Made by a program: the position numbers and the translations under genes. The notes under the pieces are model-generated. The model was not told the origin of the DNA and made no database searches. It was given only the letters and a program-made list of their open reading frames with translations. 64,000 bases of DNA from Caldisericum exile AZM16c01 (GTDB taxonomy: Bacteria; Caldisericota; Caldisericia; Caldisericales; Caldisericaceae): NCBI RefSeq assembly GCF_000284335.1, contig NC_017096.1, positions 310,001-374,000 on the forward strand, in the 5' to 3' direction. This document shows, piece after piece, positions 46,475 through 53,505 of this stretch. The number at the start of each line of letters is the position of its first letter. Position 1 is the first letter of the stretch.

Positions 46475-47669
46475 CTAAAATAGTCTCTTTTATTTCTTCA
46501 GCATATACCGACTTTACTTCATCTTTTGAATTAAGCACTGTCTGTACTACTTTTGGGTCAAACTGAGTACCGCTAAAATCTACAAGTTCCGAGAATGTTT
46601 CATCGAGCGTTTTTTTCTTAGAGTGTGGCCTTCCAGATACCATTGCATCAATTGCATCTGCAACATGTACAATTCTACTTGAAATTGGAATTTGTCCATC
46701 CTTCAAACCTTTCGGATAGCCTCTACCATTATACCATTCATGATGATAGAGTACTGTTTCAGAAACACCTTCGAGTGTTTTAAGTTTTTTAATCAATCTG
46801 TAGCCCAACTCTGGGTGCCTAAAAATTTCAGTAAGTAAGTCCTGGGTAATAGGTGTATCCTTTTTGAGGATTTCTTCAGAGATGCCAATCTTACCTATGT
46901 CGTGCAAGAGACCTCCAATTTTACATTTGGTAACTTCATTTTTGGGAAGTCCCATATTCTTAGCAATAATTTCAGAAATTCTTGAGACCCTAAGGGAATG
47001 TCCTGCTGTATATGTGTCCTTAAGTTCAACAGCAGTAATAAGTGTCTTGAGCATGTCAATAAAACCCGATTTAATTGTGCTAACCAATCTACTTCCTGCA
47101 ATAAGGCTTGATGCCATATTCACAAAAATTTCTGTTATATTAAGTTCCTCTTTATTGAAGGATTTCCCTCCAAGTTTCGTTAAAAGTATAACTCCATAAA
47201 GTTCAGAATTGAAAATGACAGGTGCAGCAAGAAGTGCTGAATCCTCATTTGGAGTGCCCGGGACATGTTTTGCGATACTACTTTTGTTTGCGCCGTTTAA
47301 GTATTGGGGAGTTTTATCGAGAGCAACTTTCCCTGAAAAACCCTCACCAATTTTAAGTCTTGACTTTAGAATTTGTTCTTTGTATATTCCTTCAACGAAT
47401 TCGGGAATGAGTGCATCAATGCCATCGAATTTAAAATAAGTAAATTCATTTGCATCTGTAATTTGCTTAAGGATACTCCACATCTCAGTGAAGAAAAATT
47501 CTCTATTTTCAAGTTGGTACATTTTCCTTGAGAGTTTTTGCACTGAATTAAGAATCAAAGTTTGTTTTGCGATTTTTAAATTGGCCTCTCTTAATTTGAG
47601 AACCGTGTAGACTAATAAGCCAATTGATAAAACTAACAAAACCGAAATTATCGTTAGAATGCTATTCAT
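46446..47669 (-). CDS. GAF HD-GYP c-di-GMP phosphodiesterase
   Basis: 407 aa. One N-terminal membrane helix (ILTIISVLLVLSIGLLVYTV), a coiled linker, GAF (~55-190) and HD-GYP (~205-380). The HD-GYP signature is complete: HSLRVSRI, LLHDIGKIGI, HHEWYNGRGYP and ADAIDAMVSGRPH. It should hydrolyse c-di-GMP and so oppose the two cyclases in the same operon. It overlaps the ychF stop by 4 nt. Confidence 0.93.
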   Translation of the reverse strand: MNSILTIISVLLVLSIGLLVYTVLKLREANLKIAKQTLILNSVQKLSRKMYQLENREFFFTEMWSILKQITDANEFTYFKFDGIDALIPEFVEGIYKEQILKSRLKIGEGFSGKVALDKTPQYLNGANKSSIAKHVPGTPNEDSALLAAPVIFNSELYGVILLTKLGGKSFNKEELNITEIFVNMASSLIAGSRLVSTIKSGFIDMLKTLITAVELKDTYTAGHSLRVSRISEIIAKNMGLPKNEVTKCKIGGLLHDIGKIGISEEILKKDTPITQDLLTEIFRHPELGYRLIKKLKTLEGVSETVLYHHEWYNGRGYPKGLKDGQIPISSRIVHVADAIDAMVSGRPHSKKKTLDETFSELVDFSGTQFDPKVVQTVLNSKDEVKSVYAEEIKETILDDEELFEVL

Positions 47670-48706
47670 ACATTAAACCTAAAGTGTACTATCTCTTTGT
47701 CTTTAACAATGTAATTTGCTCCTTCAATTCTCAAAAGTCCTTTGGATTTAGCGTCCTTGAAAGAGAAATTTACACTTTTAAAGTCTTCGTAGGAGATAAC
47801 TTCTGCTGCTATAAATCCACGCTCAATGTCAGAGTGAATTTTGCCTGCCACTTTTTTGGCATTAAGACCTTTCTCAAAGAGCCATGCCCTAACCTCATCC
47901 TCACCAACTGTGTAGAATACATCCAAGTTAAGCAGTTTCATAGTAAGTTCCAAAACTTCATTTATTGCCTCTTTCTCAAGGTTATACGAACTTAAAAATT
48001 CTTTCTTTTCGTCTTCTGTAAGTTGTGAAATTTCTTTTTCAAGTAAAACCGGTATTACTGCAAACTCTGTATTTTTGTAATTAAACTTTTTTCTCAAAGC
48101 TTCTTCTATCTTACTTCTTTGAGGGATTTTTTCTTCTGAAATGTTTATAAGATATAGTGTTGGCTTTAGTGTAAAAAGCCCAAAGGATTTTGTTGCAAGG
48201 CGCTCTTCATCAGTTAGTTCAAGTGATCGAAGAGGTGTCTCTGAGTCAAGTGCATCTTTAAATTTTTGAAGTGTTTTTTGTTCAAGCACCTTGTCTTGCG
48301 TTAACTTTTCTTTTTGAAGTCTTTCAAGTCTTTTTTCAACAACATCAAGATCGAGAAGAATCAAATCATTTTCAAAGATTTTAATATCTGTCTCAAAGTC
48401 ATCTTTCGTAAAAGCATCAATGACAGTTATAAGAGCGTCAAATTGCCTTATAGACGAAAGTATTTCGTTTCTCCTCTTTGCCTGTTCTACCCCTGATGGA
48501 ATTCCTGGTAAGTCTACAAAGGTCACTGTTGCAAATGTTGTTTTCTTTGGTTTGAAAACATTGGAAAGCTCAATGATATTTTGATCGAAAACTTTTACAT
48601 CAGAAATGTTTTCTTTTTCAAAACTTACAGGAAAATCTTTTCCAACAAGGGCCTTAAAGAGGGTAGTTTTGCCACTTTGTGGTAGTCCTGTAATCGCAAC
48701 TTTCAT
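47666..48706 (-). CDS. ychF: YchF/Ola1-type P-loop GTPase (ATPase)
   Basis: 346 aa. The P-loop is GLPQSGKTTLFKALVG, switch II is FVDLPGIPSGVEQAKRRNE, and the C-terminal TGS domain is FYTVGEDEVRAWLFEKGLNAKKVAG followed by HSDIERGFIAAEVISYEDF. The last two are very characteristic of YchF. The usual GLPNVGKST loop is altered to GLPQSGKTT, and the N-K-x-E specificity motif is not typical, which fits the ATP preference known for the family. It heads the c-di-GMP operon. Confidence 0.88.
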   Translation of the reverse strand: MKVAITGLPQSGKTTLFKALVGKDFPVSFEKENISDVKVFDQNIIELSNVFKPKKTTFATVTFVDLPGIPSGVEQAKRRNEILSSIRQFDALITVIDAFTKDDFETDIKIFENDLILLDLDVVEKRLERLQKEKLTQDKVLEQKTLQKFKDALDSETPLRSLELTDEERLATKSFGLFTLKPTLYLINISEEKIPQRSKIEEALRKKFNYKNTEFAVIPVLLEKEISQLTEDEKKEFLSSYNLEKEAINEVLELTMKLLNLDVFYTVGEDEVRAWLFEKGLNAKKVAGKIHSDIERGFIAAEVISYEDFKSVNFSFKDAKSKGLLRIEGANYIVKDKEIVHFRFNV

Positions 48707-48749
48707 ATTAAATTATACCTCTTTTCTTGAAAAATAAAAAAATAAAAAA

Positions 48750-48824
48750 TGGTAGCGTAGCAGGGAGTTGAACCCTGATCTGGGGATTGAGAGCCCCCCG
48801 AACTAACCGTTGTTCTACTACGCC
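48750..48824 (-). tRNA. tRNA-Glu (CTC)
   Basis: Acceptor GGCGTAG/CTACGCT with one G-U pair, D stem GAAC/GTTC, anticodon stem GGGGG/TCCCC around loop CTCTCAA (CTC), and an encoded CCA. Confidence 0.9.
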
Positions 48825-48827
48825 ACC

Positions 48828-48901
48828 TGGCTGGGAAGGATGGATTCGAACCATCATTAGAGGATCCAGAGTCCCCTGTCCTACCATTAGACGACTTCCC
48901 A
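48828..48901 (-). tRNA. tRNA-Gln (CTG)
   Basis: Acceptor TGGGAAG/CTTCCCA with a G discriminator, anticodon loop CTCTGGA (CTG), and an encoded CCA. It is the first gene of a two-tRNA transcript. Confidence 0.93.
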
Positions 48902-48912
48902 GTGCAAGTTTA

Positions 48913-48940
48913 ATTATAAGGAAATAGGAAAAATTTTCAA
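48913..48940 (-). promoter_or_regulatory. Promoter of tRNA-Gln/tRNA-Glu
   Basis: Reverse-strand TTGAAA (48935-48940) and TATAAT (48913-48918) with a 16-nt spacer. The expected start is about 5 nt before tRNA-Gln. Confidence 0.8.
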
Positions 48941-48954
48941 TAGGTTTTATTGAA

Positions 48955-49224
48955 TTACTTTATTTCTTCTTCCTGAATTTCAACTCCCTTTTTCTTCAAA
49001 ATTTCTTTTGCCTTCTCTTTAACTTCTTCAACTTTTTGAGTGGCCGTTTCCTTTAGTTCTTCGCCTTTTTCTTTTGCCTTTTCCGTAATCTCAATTCCTT
49101 TTTCTTTAATTATTTTTCTTGTTTCTTCTCCTGATTGCGGTGCGTATAGTATTCCAACTATAAATCCAACTAATGCGCCAATGAATAAACCGCCAATGAA
49201 TGATTCAACTTTACTCTCGCTCAT
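48955..49224 (-). CDS. YtxH-domain small membrane protein
   Basis: 89 aa. A Gly-rich membrane helix (FIGGLFIGALVGFIVGILYAPQSGEETR) is the YtxH signature; it leads into a long Lys/Glu amphipathic helix. Such proteins occur in stress or envelope operons with DUF948 proteins, as here. The start overlaps the DUF948 gene by 14 nt. Confidence 0.85.
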   Translation of the reverse strand: MSESKVESFIGGLFIGALVGFIVGILYAPQSGEETRKIIKEKGIEITEKAKEKGEELKETATQKVEEVKEKAKEILKKKGVEIQEEEIK

Positions 49225-49609
49225 TTTTACCTCCTGTTAATTTTTTGTAAAGATTGTATCCCTGGACAACACCCAAGGCAATTTTTCCGATATTTAAAAT
49301 ACGTGAAATTATATCTTTTTGACTGCCAATTTGGGTAAGAGGTGTAAATATTGCATTTAAACTTGTGATTGTATTTATATTTCTAATGAGGTTTTTGGTT
49401 TCCTCAGTTATGCCTGTTGTATTTTTAAGTGTTTTCTCGAGTTCGTATGAAATAGCATCTATATTTTTTTGAAGAGTTTTAAGCGTTATTTCAACTTCTG
49501 TAAGCGTCTTTGTTATGTCTCTTTGAAAATTTAAAAGAAATATAAAAGTCCCTGCTACACCTAAAAGAAGACTTATTGCAATTATCCAAACCGCTATGGT
49601 GAGACTCAT
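49211..49609 (-). CDS. DUF948-like membrane protein
   Basis: 132 aa. One N-terminal helix (IAVWIIAISLLLGVAGTFIFLL) is followed by a coiled-coil (KTLTEVEITLKTLQKNIDAI) and a short C-terminal part with GYNLYKKLTGGK. The SD AAGGAGGT lies in the sequence just after the 6S-like RNA. It forms a two-gene unit with the YtxH protein. Confidence 0.75.
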   Translation of the reverse strand: MSLTIAVWIIAISLLLGVAGTFIFLLNFQRDITKTLTEVEITLKTLQKNIDAISYELEKTLKNTTGITEETKNLIRNINTITSLNAIFTPLTQIGSQKDIISRILNIGKIALGVVQGYNLYKKLTGGKNERE

Positions 49610-49626
49610 TTTTTAAACCTCCTTAT

Positions 49627-49797
49627 AAAAGGGAACCCCAGGTAGGCCGTGACTTAGCAGATTCTGGAGTCCCGAAGGACAAGTGGGAGTTTAAGCACTT
49701 TTCTGGGAAGCCCGAAGGCTTCATACCTTCTGGTGCATCCACTCCCAAGACTATTGTGTTGGCCCCAATCCGCTAAGTTTAACACGCACCTCCCAGA
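49627..49797 (-). ncRNA. ssrS: Structured RNA resembling 6S RNA (SsrS)
   Basis: About 170 nt that fold into one long rod. The closing stem pairs CTCTGGGAGG...GCGTG with CACGG...ACCTGGGG. A perfect 12-pair helix (two G-U) joins ACTTAGCGGATT with AATCTGCTAAGT. A large central bubble has an unpaired 5' side, and on its 3' side a small GTCC-TTCG-GGAC hairpin. The terminal stem TGGGAGT/ACTCCCA is capped by GAAGCC-TTCG-GGCTTC. Length and bubble layout match 6S RNA, which binds sigma-70 RNA polymerase. TATAAT at 49803-49808 is placed to start it. The family was not confirmed by covariance search. Confidence 0.65.
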
Positions 49798-49802
49798 GTT
49801 CC

Positions 49803-49808
49803 ATTATA
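49803..49808 (-). promoter_or_regulatory. -10 box of the 6S-like RNA
   Basis: TATAAT on the reverse strand lies 6-7 nt before the first pairing base of the RNA. A TTGAAA lies further upstream at a 21-nt distance, so the -35 is weak or mis-spaced. Confidence 0.6.
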
Positions 49809-49835
49809 TTTTACTACAATATCAAATATTTTCAA

Positions 49836-50705
49836 CTACCGTTTGAAAGTGCGCATATAGTAATAAATATATTGCTGTGCATAACCTGAAAGACTTCCAA
49901 AAGTTTTTCTACCAAGCTCTGTAAGTTTTTTTGTTGAACCTCTTACATTAAAAATTTTTTCTAACCCCTTTTTAATCCAAGTGTCAACTGGGAACCCTGT
50001 AAGGTCTCCGTAGCCAAAAAGTATAATGCACTCAGATACTTTGTCACCGACTCCAAGAATTGAGGTTAGGAAATTCTTTTTTTCTTCGTAAGGTTTATCC
50101 CTAAGGTTTTCGAAATCTTCCATTGTATAGTTTTTGATGAGATTAAGAAAGAATTTTTCTCTAAAGCCTAATTTCAAAGAATGCACTGCTTCAATTGGAA
50201 GTTCAAGAATGTCTTCTCTTTTGGGAAACAAGTAGAATTTCATATTGTCTATTTCAATTTGTCTGTTTGTAAGTTCCGCAAGTTTATTGAGTCTTGAAGT
50301 AATTACAGGTATTTGTGATTGTATCGAAAATATGAAAGATATTGTTGTTTCGTATGGTGGCATTTGTATAAGTCTTATACCCTTTGAAAACTCAATTGCT
50401 TCCTTCAAGATTGGTGTAATTTGAATAATTTTTTTGTTTATATAATCAATATCGTGATTTAATCCAAAAATTGATGAAAATTCATCTTTTGAAAGATATG
50501 TGCCGTAAATTTCTACTTTGAGGGTTGTAATGTCGTTATTAACACTTTCTTGTAATTTTATAACGCTATCTCCATAAGGGTAATAATAGTAACCGCCTAT
50601 GTTAAAAAACCTAAATGTTTGTCCACAATTGAGAGTTTTTTCCAAGGAGAAGTCTTTTAATTTAATTTCAAAACTATTTTGCAAGTTCGTAGAGTGCATT
50701 CCCAT
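49836..50705 (-). CDS. 8-oxoguanine DNA glycosylase (OGG1-like, HhH-GPD)
   Basis: About 285 aa. An OGG N-terminal domain (LEKTLNCGQTFRF, as in OGG1 opening motifs) precedes an HhH-GPD domain with LGVGDKVSECIILFG, which holds the catalytic Lys, and GFPVDTWI, which holds the catalytic Asp. It removes 8-oxoguanine and nicks the AP site. The start is unsure: the frame opens inside the M20 peptidase 3' end with no strong SD, and Met3 (50699) or a TTG closer to the overlap are alternatives. Confidence 0.88.
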   Translation of the reverse strand: MGMHSTNLQNSFEIKLKDFSLEKTLNCGQTFRFFNIGGYYYYPYGDSVIKLQESVNNDITTLKVEIYGTYLSKDEFSSIFGLNHDIDYINKKIIQITPILKEAIEFSKGIRLIQMPPYETTISFIFSIQSQIPVITSRLNKLAELTNRQIEIDNMKFYLFPKREDILELPIEAVHSLKLGFREKFFLNLIKNYTMEDFENLRDKPYEEKKNFLTSILGVGDKVSECIILFGYGDLTGFPVDTWIKKGLEKIFNVRGSTKKLTELGRKTFGSLSGYAQQYIYYYMRTFKR

Positions 50706-52002
50706 AGATTTTTGCTAAATTCACAAGATGGTCTATTGCGATATATTCATTTGCCATATGTTCAACTTTCTCCATCTCCTCGAATGTTGGGCCAAAGGCA
50801 ACACCTAAATCCATCGCTCTTGCGTATGTACCGCCACCAATTGAAAGCGTATAACCTTTTCTTCCCGTTGTCTTTTCAAATACGTTAAGAAGTATTTTTA
50901 CTAACTCCGAGTCTTCCTTTACATAAAGAGGATTTTGATTTCTATATTCTGAAACCTTCAAGCCGTAAACTTCTGCCACCTTATTAAAGCCATAAATAAT
51001 ACGCTCAAAATTGTCAGAGATTGGATACCTTATGTTGAAAGTTAATATTCCCGAAGATTCATTTATTTCAATTACGCCTAAGTTCATCGTTAATTTTCCT
51101 GAAAGAGAATCAACATTTGCAATACCCATGAGCCCGCCGTAGACATCAGTTCCAACATGTTTAACTATAAATTCAAGAACTTTTTTAACTTCCGGATGTT
51201 TTACTACATCGACGATTGCATTTGACAGTTTAACAATTGCATTTACCCCCTGCTCTGGGAGAGCACCGTGCGCAGATTTTCCATGCGCCTCAACAATCGT
51301 TCCTTTTACTTCAACTCCTTCTTCAAGATCTTTTAAATAAACTTCATCATTAAACTCTGCCTTTGCGTAGTCGGGCACCATATTTGGACGGTTTCCACCA
51401 GTAATTTTTACTTCTTCGTTTTTTGAATTAAAATCACTTCGTAGTGTTACATTTAAAATTCCTTTTTCTCTGTTAATCAAGGGAAATTCCGCATCAGGGG
51501 TAAAGCCAATAAGTGGGTCATGGACTACATTCTTGAAATGTGCCATACATTTCCAGCCTGTTTCCTCGTTTGTCCCAAAAACGATTCTTATTCTTTTCGA
51601 AAGTTTTGCCCCGGTTTCTTTAAGAGTATATGCACCAAAAAGTGCAGCCATTGTTGGGCCTTTGTCGTCGATAGCGCCTCTGCCGTAGATTTTTCCATCG
51701 TGAATTTCTGCTCCATACGGTGGATAAGTCCAACCAGTTCCCTCGGGAACAACATCAAGGTGTCCAAGTACGCTTATTACATCTTTCCCTTCTCCAAATT
51801 CTGCATATCCCACAATATTATCAATGTTAACTGTTCTAAAACCGAGATCTTTTGAAATTTGAAGTGCAAGCAAAAGTGCATTCTTCACATTTTCTCCAAA
51901 TGGAGCTCCTTCCGTAGGATTATCTTCTACACTTGGAATCCTAATGATTTCTTGTGTAATTTCAACAAGCCTTTGCTTATTTTCGTCTATGAATTTTTCC
52001 AT
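50674..52002 (-). CDS. M20 family dipeptidase (PepV-like)
   Basis: 442 aa zinc aminopeptidase. The metal motifs are LGHLDVVPEGTGW, GRGAIDDKGPTMAAL and GTNEETGW, which carries the catalytic Glu. The insertion after residue ~180 is the lid/dimer domain, and the C-terminal His is in the MEKVEHMANEYI stretch. PepV-type enzymes cleave broad-range dipeptides inside the cell. The SD GAAGGAGG is near the ATG. Confidence 0.93.
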   Translation of the reverse strand: MEKFIDENKQRLVEITQEIIRIPSVEDNPTEGAPFGENVKNALLLALQISKDLGFRTVNIDNIVGYAEFGEGKDVISVLGHLDVVPEGTGWTYPPYGAEIHDGKIYGRGAIDDKGPTMAALFGAYTLKETGAKLSKRIRIVFGTNEETGWKCMAHFKNVVHDPLIGFTPDAEFPLINREKGILNVTLRSDFNSKNEEVKITGGNRPNMVPDYAKAEFNDEVYLKDLEEGVEVKGTIVEAHGKSAHGALPEQGVNAIVKLSNAIVDVVKHPEVKKVLEFIVKHVGTDVYGGLMGIANVDSLSGKLTMNLGVIEINESSGILTFNIRYPISDNFERIIYGFNKVAEVYGLKVSEYRNQNPLYVKEDSELVKILLNVFEKTTGRKGYTLSIGGGTYARAMDLGVAFGPTFEEMEKVEHMANEYIAIDHLVNLAKIYGNALYELAK

Positions 52003-52042
52003 AATAAGCCTCCTTCAAGTTATTTTAACATGTTTTTGAAAT

Positions 52043-52071
52043 TTTTCGACACCTTTGCTATAGTATATAAT
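52043..52071 (+). promoter_or_regulatory. Promoter of the split sigma-like gene pair
   Basis: TATAAT at 52066-52071, with TTTCGA (52043-52048) 17 nt upstream as a weak -35. Confidence 0.5.
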
Positions 52072-52072
52072 G

Positions 52073-52086
52073 CGAAAATATTTTCG
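52073..52086. promoter_or_regulatory. 14-bp perfect palindrome at the transcription start, possible operator
   Basis: CGAAAATATTTTCG overlaps the expected +1 site directly behind the -10 box. The position suits a repressor or autoregulator site. Confidence 0.4.
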
Positions 52087-52114
52087 TATATTTAAAGCAG
52101 GAGGTAGTTATAAA

Positions 52115-52381
52115 ATGGACGATAAATTTAGTTTATTGAAGGATTATGTAAGAATGCTTGCTATTTACTATGGTAAGAATTTTAACCTACCGATTGAGGA
52201 TCTCTTTCAGGAAGGCTTTCTTGCATATTACGAGAACATAGAGCACTATAGAGGTCTTAGAGAGGAAGAGTTTTTACTTGTTATGAAGAGGATTGTTAAC
52301 AGAGCAATGTATAGATTCGTAAAAAGCGAATTAGAGCGAAGAGGAAAAGAAATATCTTTGGACAATTGGGAGGAAATGTGA
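52115..52381 (+). CDS. Sigma-70 region-2-like small protein
   Basis: 88 aa from ATG 52115, which follows AGGAGGT. It contains NLPIEDLFQEGFLAYYENIEHY, like sigma region 2.2 (DLIQEG.LGL..AVEK.D), then VMKRIVNRAMYRFVKSEL, like 2.3-2.4. No region 4 is present. The stop overlaps the start of the next gene, which carries the region-4-like part. One extra A at AAA 52374-52376 would fuse them in frame, so a miscalled single gene is an alternative. Confidence 0.6.
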   Translation: MDDKFSLLKDYVRMLAIYYGKNFNLPIEDLFQEGFLAYYENIEHYRGLREEEFLLVMKRIVNRAMYRFVKSELERRGKEISLDNWEEM

Positions 52382-52656
52382 ACTTATTAGACTATGAAAT
52401 TGGACTTATTTTTGACAAAGTTTCGAAGAAGTTAAACCGCAAGGAATTTGAAATTTATTGGTATTTGCGTTATGAGAGGGTTCCTTATGATAACGATTCT
52501 ACGATTGCAAGAAAGTTGGGGATTCCTCGGACAACCTATATTTCAAGAAAGAAGAAGTTTGAAGAGAACTTGCGCAAACTCATTCTCGAAGAAATAGGAA
52601 TTGAGGGAGTCCAAAGAATAAACGAAAAGTTTTTCAGAATAAAGGATTTTGAATAA
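52378..52656 (+). CDS. Sigma-70 region-4-like small protein
   Basis: 92 aa from GTG 52378, overlapping the previous stop (GTGA); GGGAGG is just upstream at a tight 4-nt spacing. The HTH is TIARKLGIPRTTYISRKKKF, preceded by RKEFEIYWYLRYE, the layout of sigma region 4. Together with the preceding gene it could form a two-subunit sigma factor, like SigO/RsoA of Bacillus subtilis. Confidence 0.6.
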   Translation: MNLLDYEIGLIFDKVSKKLNRKEFEIYWYLRYERVPYDNDSTIARKLGIPRTTYISRKKKFEENLRKLILEEIGIEGVQRINEKFFRIKDFE

Positions 52657-52667
52657 AATATAAGGTT

Positions 52668-53495
52668 ATGAAAATAGTTGAAGATTTGCATGTACATACT
52701 AAATATTCAAAAGACTCAAAAGAAGAACCTATGAACTATGTGAATTTGGCAAAAGAACGAGGCCTTTCTTATTTGGGTTTTTCCGAGCATATAGATCTTG
52801 ATCCACTTGATAAAGACTTTGGATACTATAAATTTGATAAGGTGTATGAAGAATACTTAAGACTAAAGGACTTTGTAGGTGATAGTTTTGAATTTGTTTT
52901 TGCAGTAGAGTTAACTTACCAAAGCACCATGCACAGCGCAATTGAGGAGGAAGTATTAACAAAACCTTATGATTATATCATTGGCTCCGTGCACAGGGTG
53001 AATGGCTACACCATCTCAGGCCCGCACGGAGTCGGTTATTTTGATGGTGTTGATGAATATACTGCTTACATGCGATATTTTGAAGAGGTTTTGAATCTTG
53101 TGGAAACTGACTACTACGATATTGTTGGACATATTGATGTTATTAAGCGTTATGGGAAAAATTTTTACGGCGAATTTCATATTGATAAATACGTTGATAT
53201 ATTAACCGAAATATTAAAAAAGATAATTAAAAAAGGCAAAGTTATCGAGATTAATGCATCTGCCTTTAGACAGGGGTTTTCGGAACCATACCCCTCAAGA
53301 GAAGTTTTAGAACTCTATAAAAAATTGGGTGGACATGAAGTTATTTTAGGGTCGGATGCTCACTCTGTAAAGCAATTTAATGCGCATTTAGAAGAGTCAG
53401 TCCTATTTGCAATGAGTGTTTTTGATTTTGATGCTGTTTCATATAAAATGAGAAATAAGGTAAAGGTTTCTAAACTAAGCGATTTATTAAAATAG
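52668..53495 (+). CDS. PHP-domain histidinol-phosphatase-like protein
   Basis: 275 aa. Metal motifs of the HisK PHP family: DLHVHTKYSKDS at the start, GFSEHIDLDP, GSVHRVNGY, DIVGHIDVIKRYG and GSDAHSVKQF. No his genes are nearby, so it may be a general phosphatase. A weak AAGG SD lies 3 nt before the ATG. The next gene starts after 10 nt. Confidence 0.85.
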   Translation: MKIVEDLHVHTKYSKDSKEEPMNYVNLAKERGLSYLGFSEHIDLDPLDKDFGYYKFDKVYEEYLRLKDFVGDSFEFVFAVELTYQSTMHSAIEEEVLTKPYDYIIGSVHRVNGYTISGPHGVGYFDGVDEYTAYMRYFEEVLNLVETDYYDIVGHIDVIKRYGKNFYGEFHIDKYVDILTEILKKIIKKGKVIEINASAFRQGFSEPYPSREVLELYKKLGGHEVILGSDAHSVKQFNAHLEESVLFAMSVFDFDAVSYKMRNKVKVSKLSDLLK

Positions 53496-53505
53496 GAGGC
53501 AAAAG

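Noticed and set aside
49627-49797. Metabolite riboswitch for the DUF948 gene
   Set aside because: No conserved aptamer core (TPP, SAM, cobalamin, FMN, lysine, c-di-AMP) is visible. The long rod with a central bubble fits 6S better.
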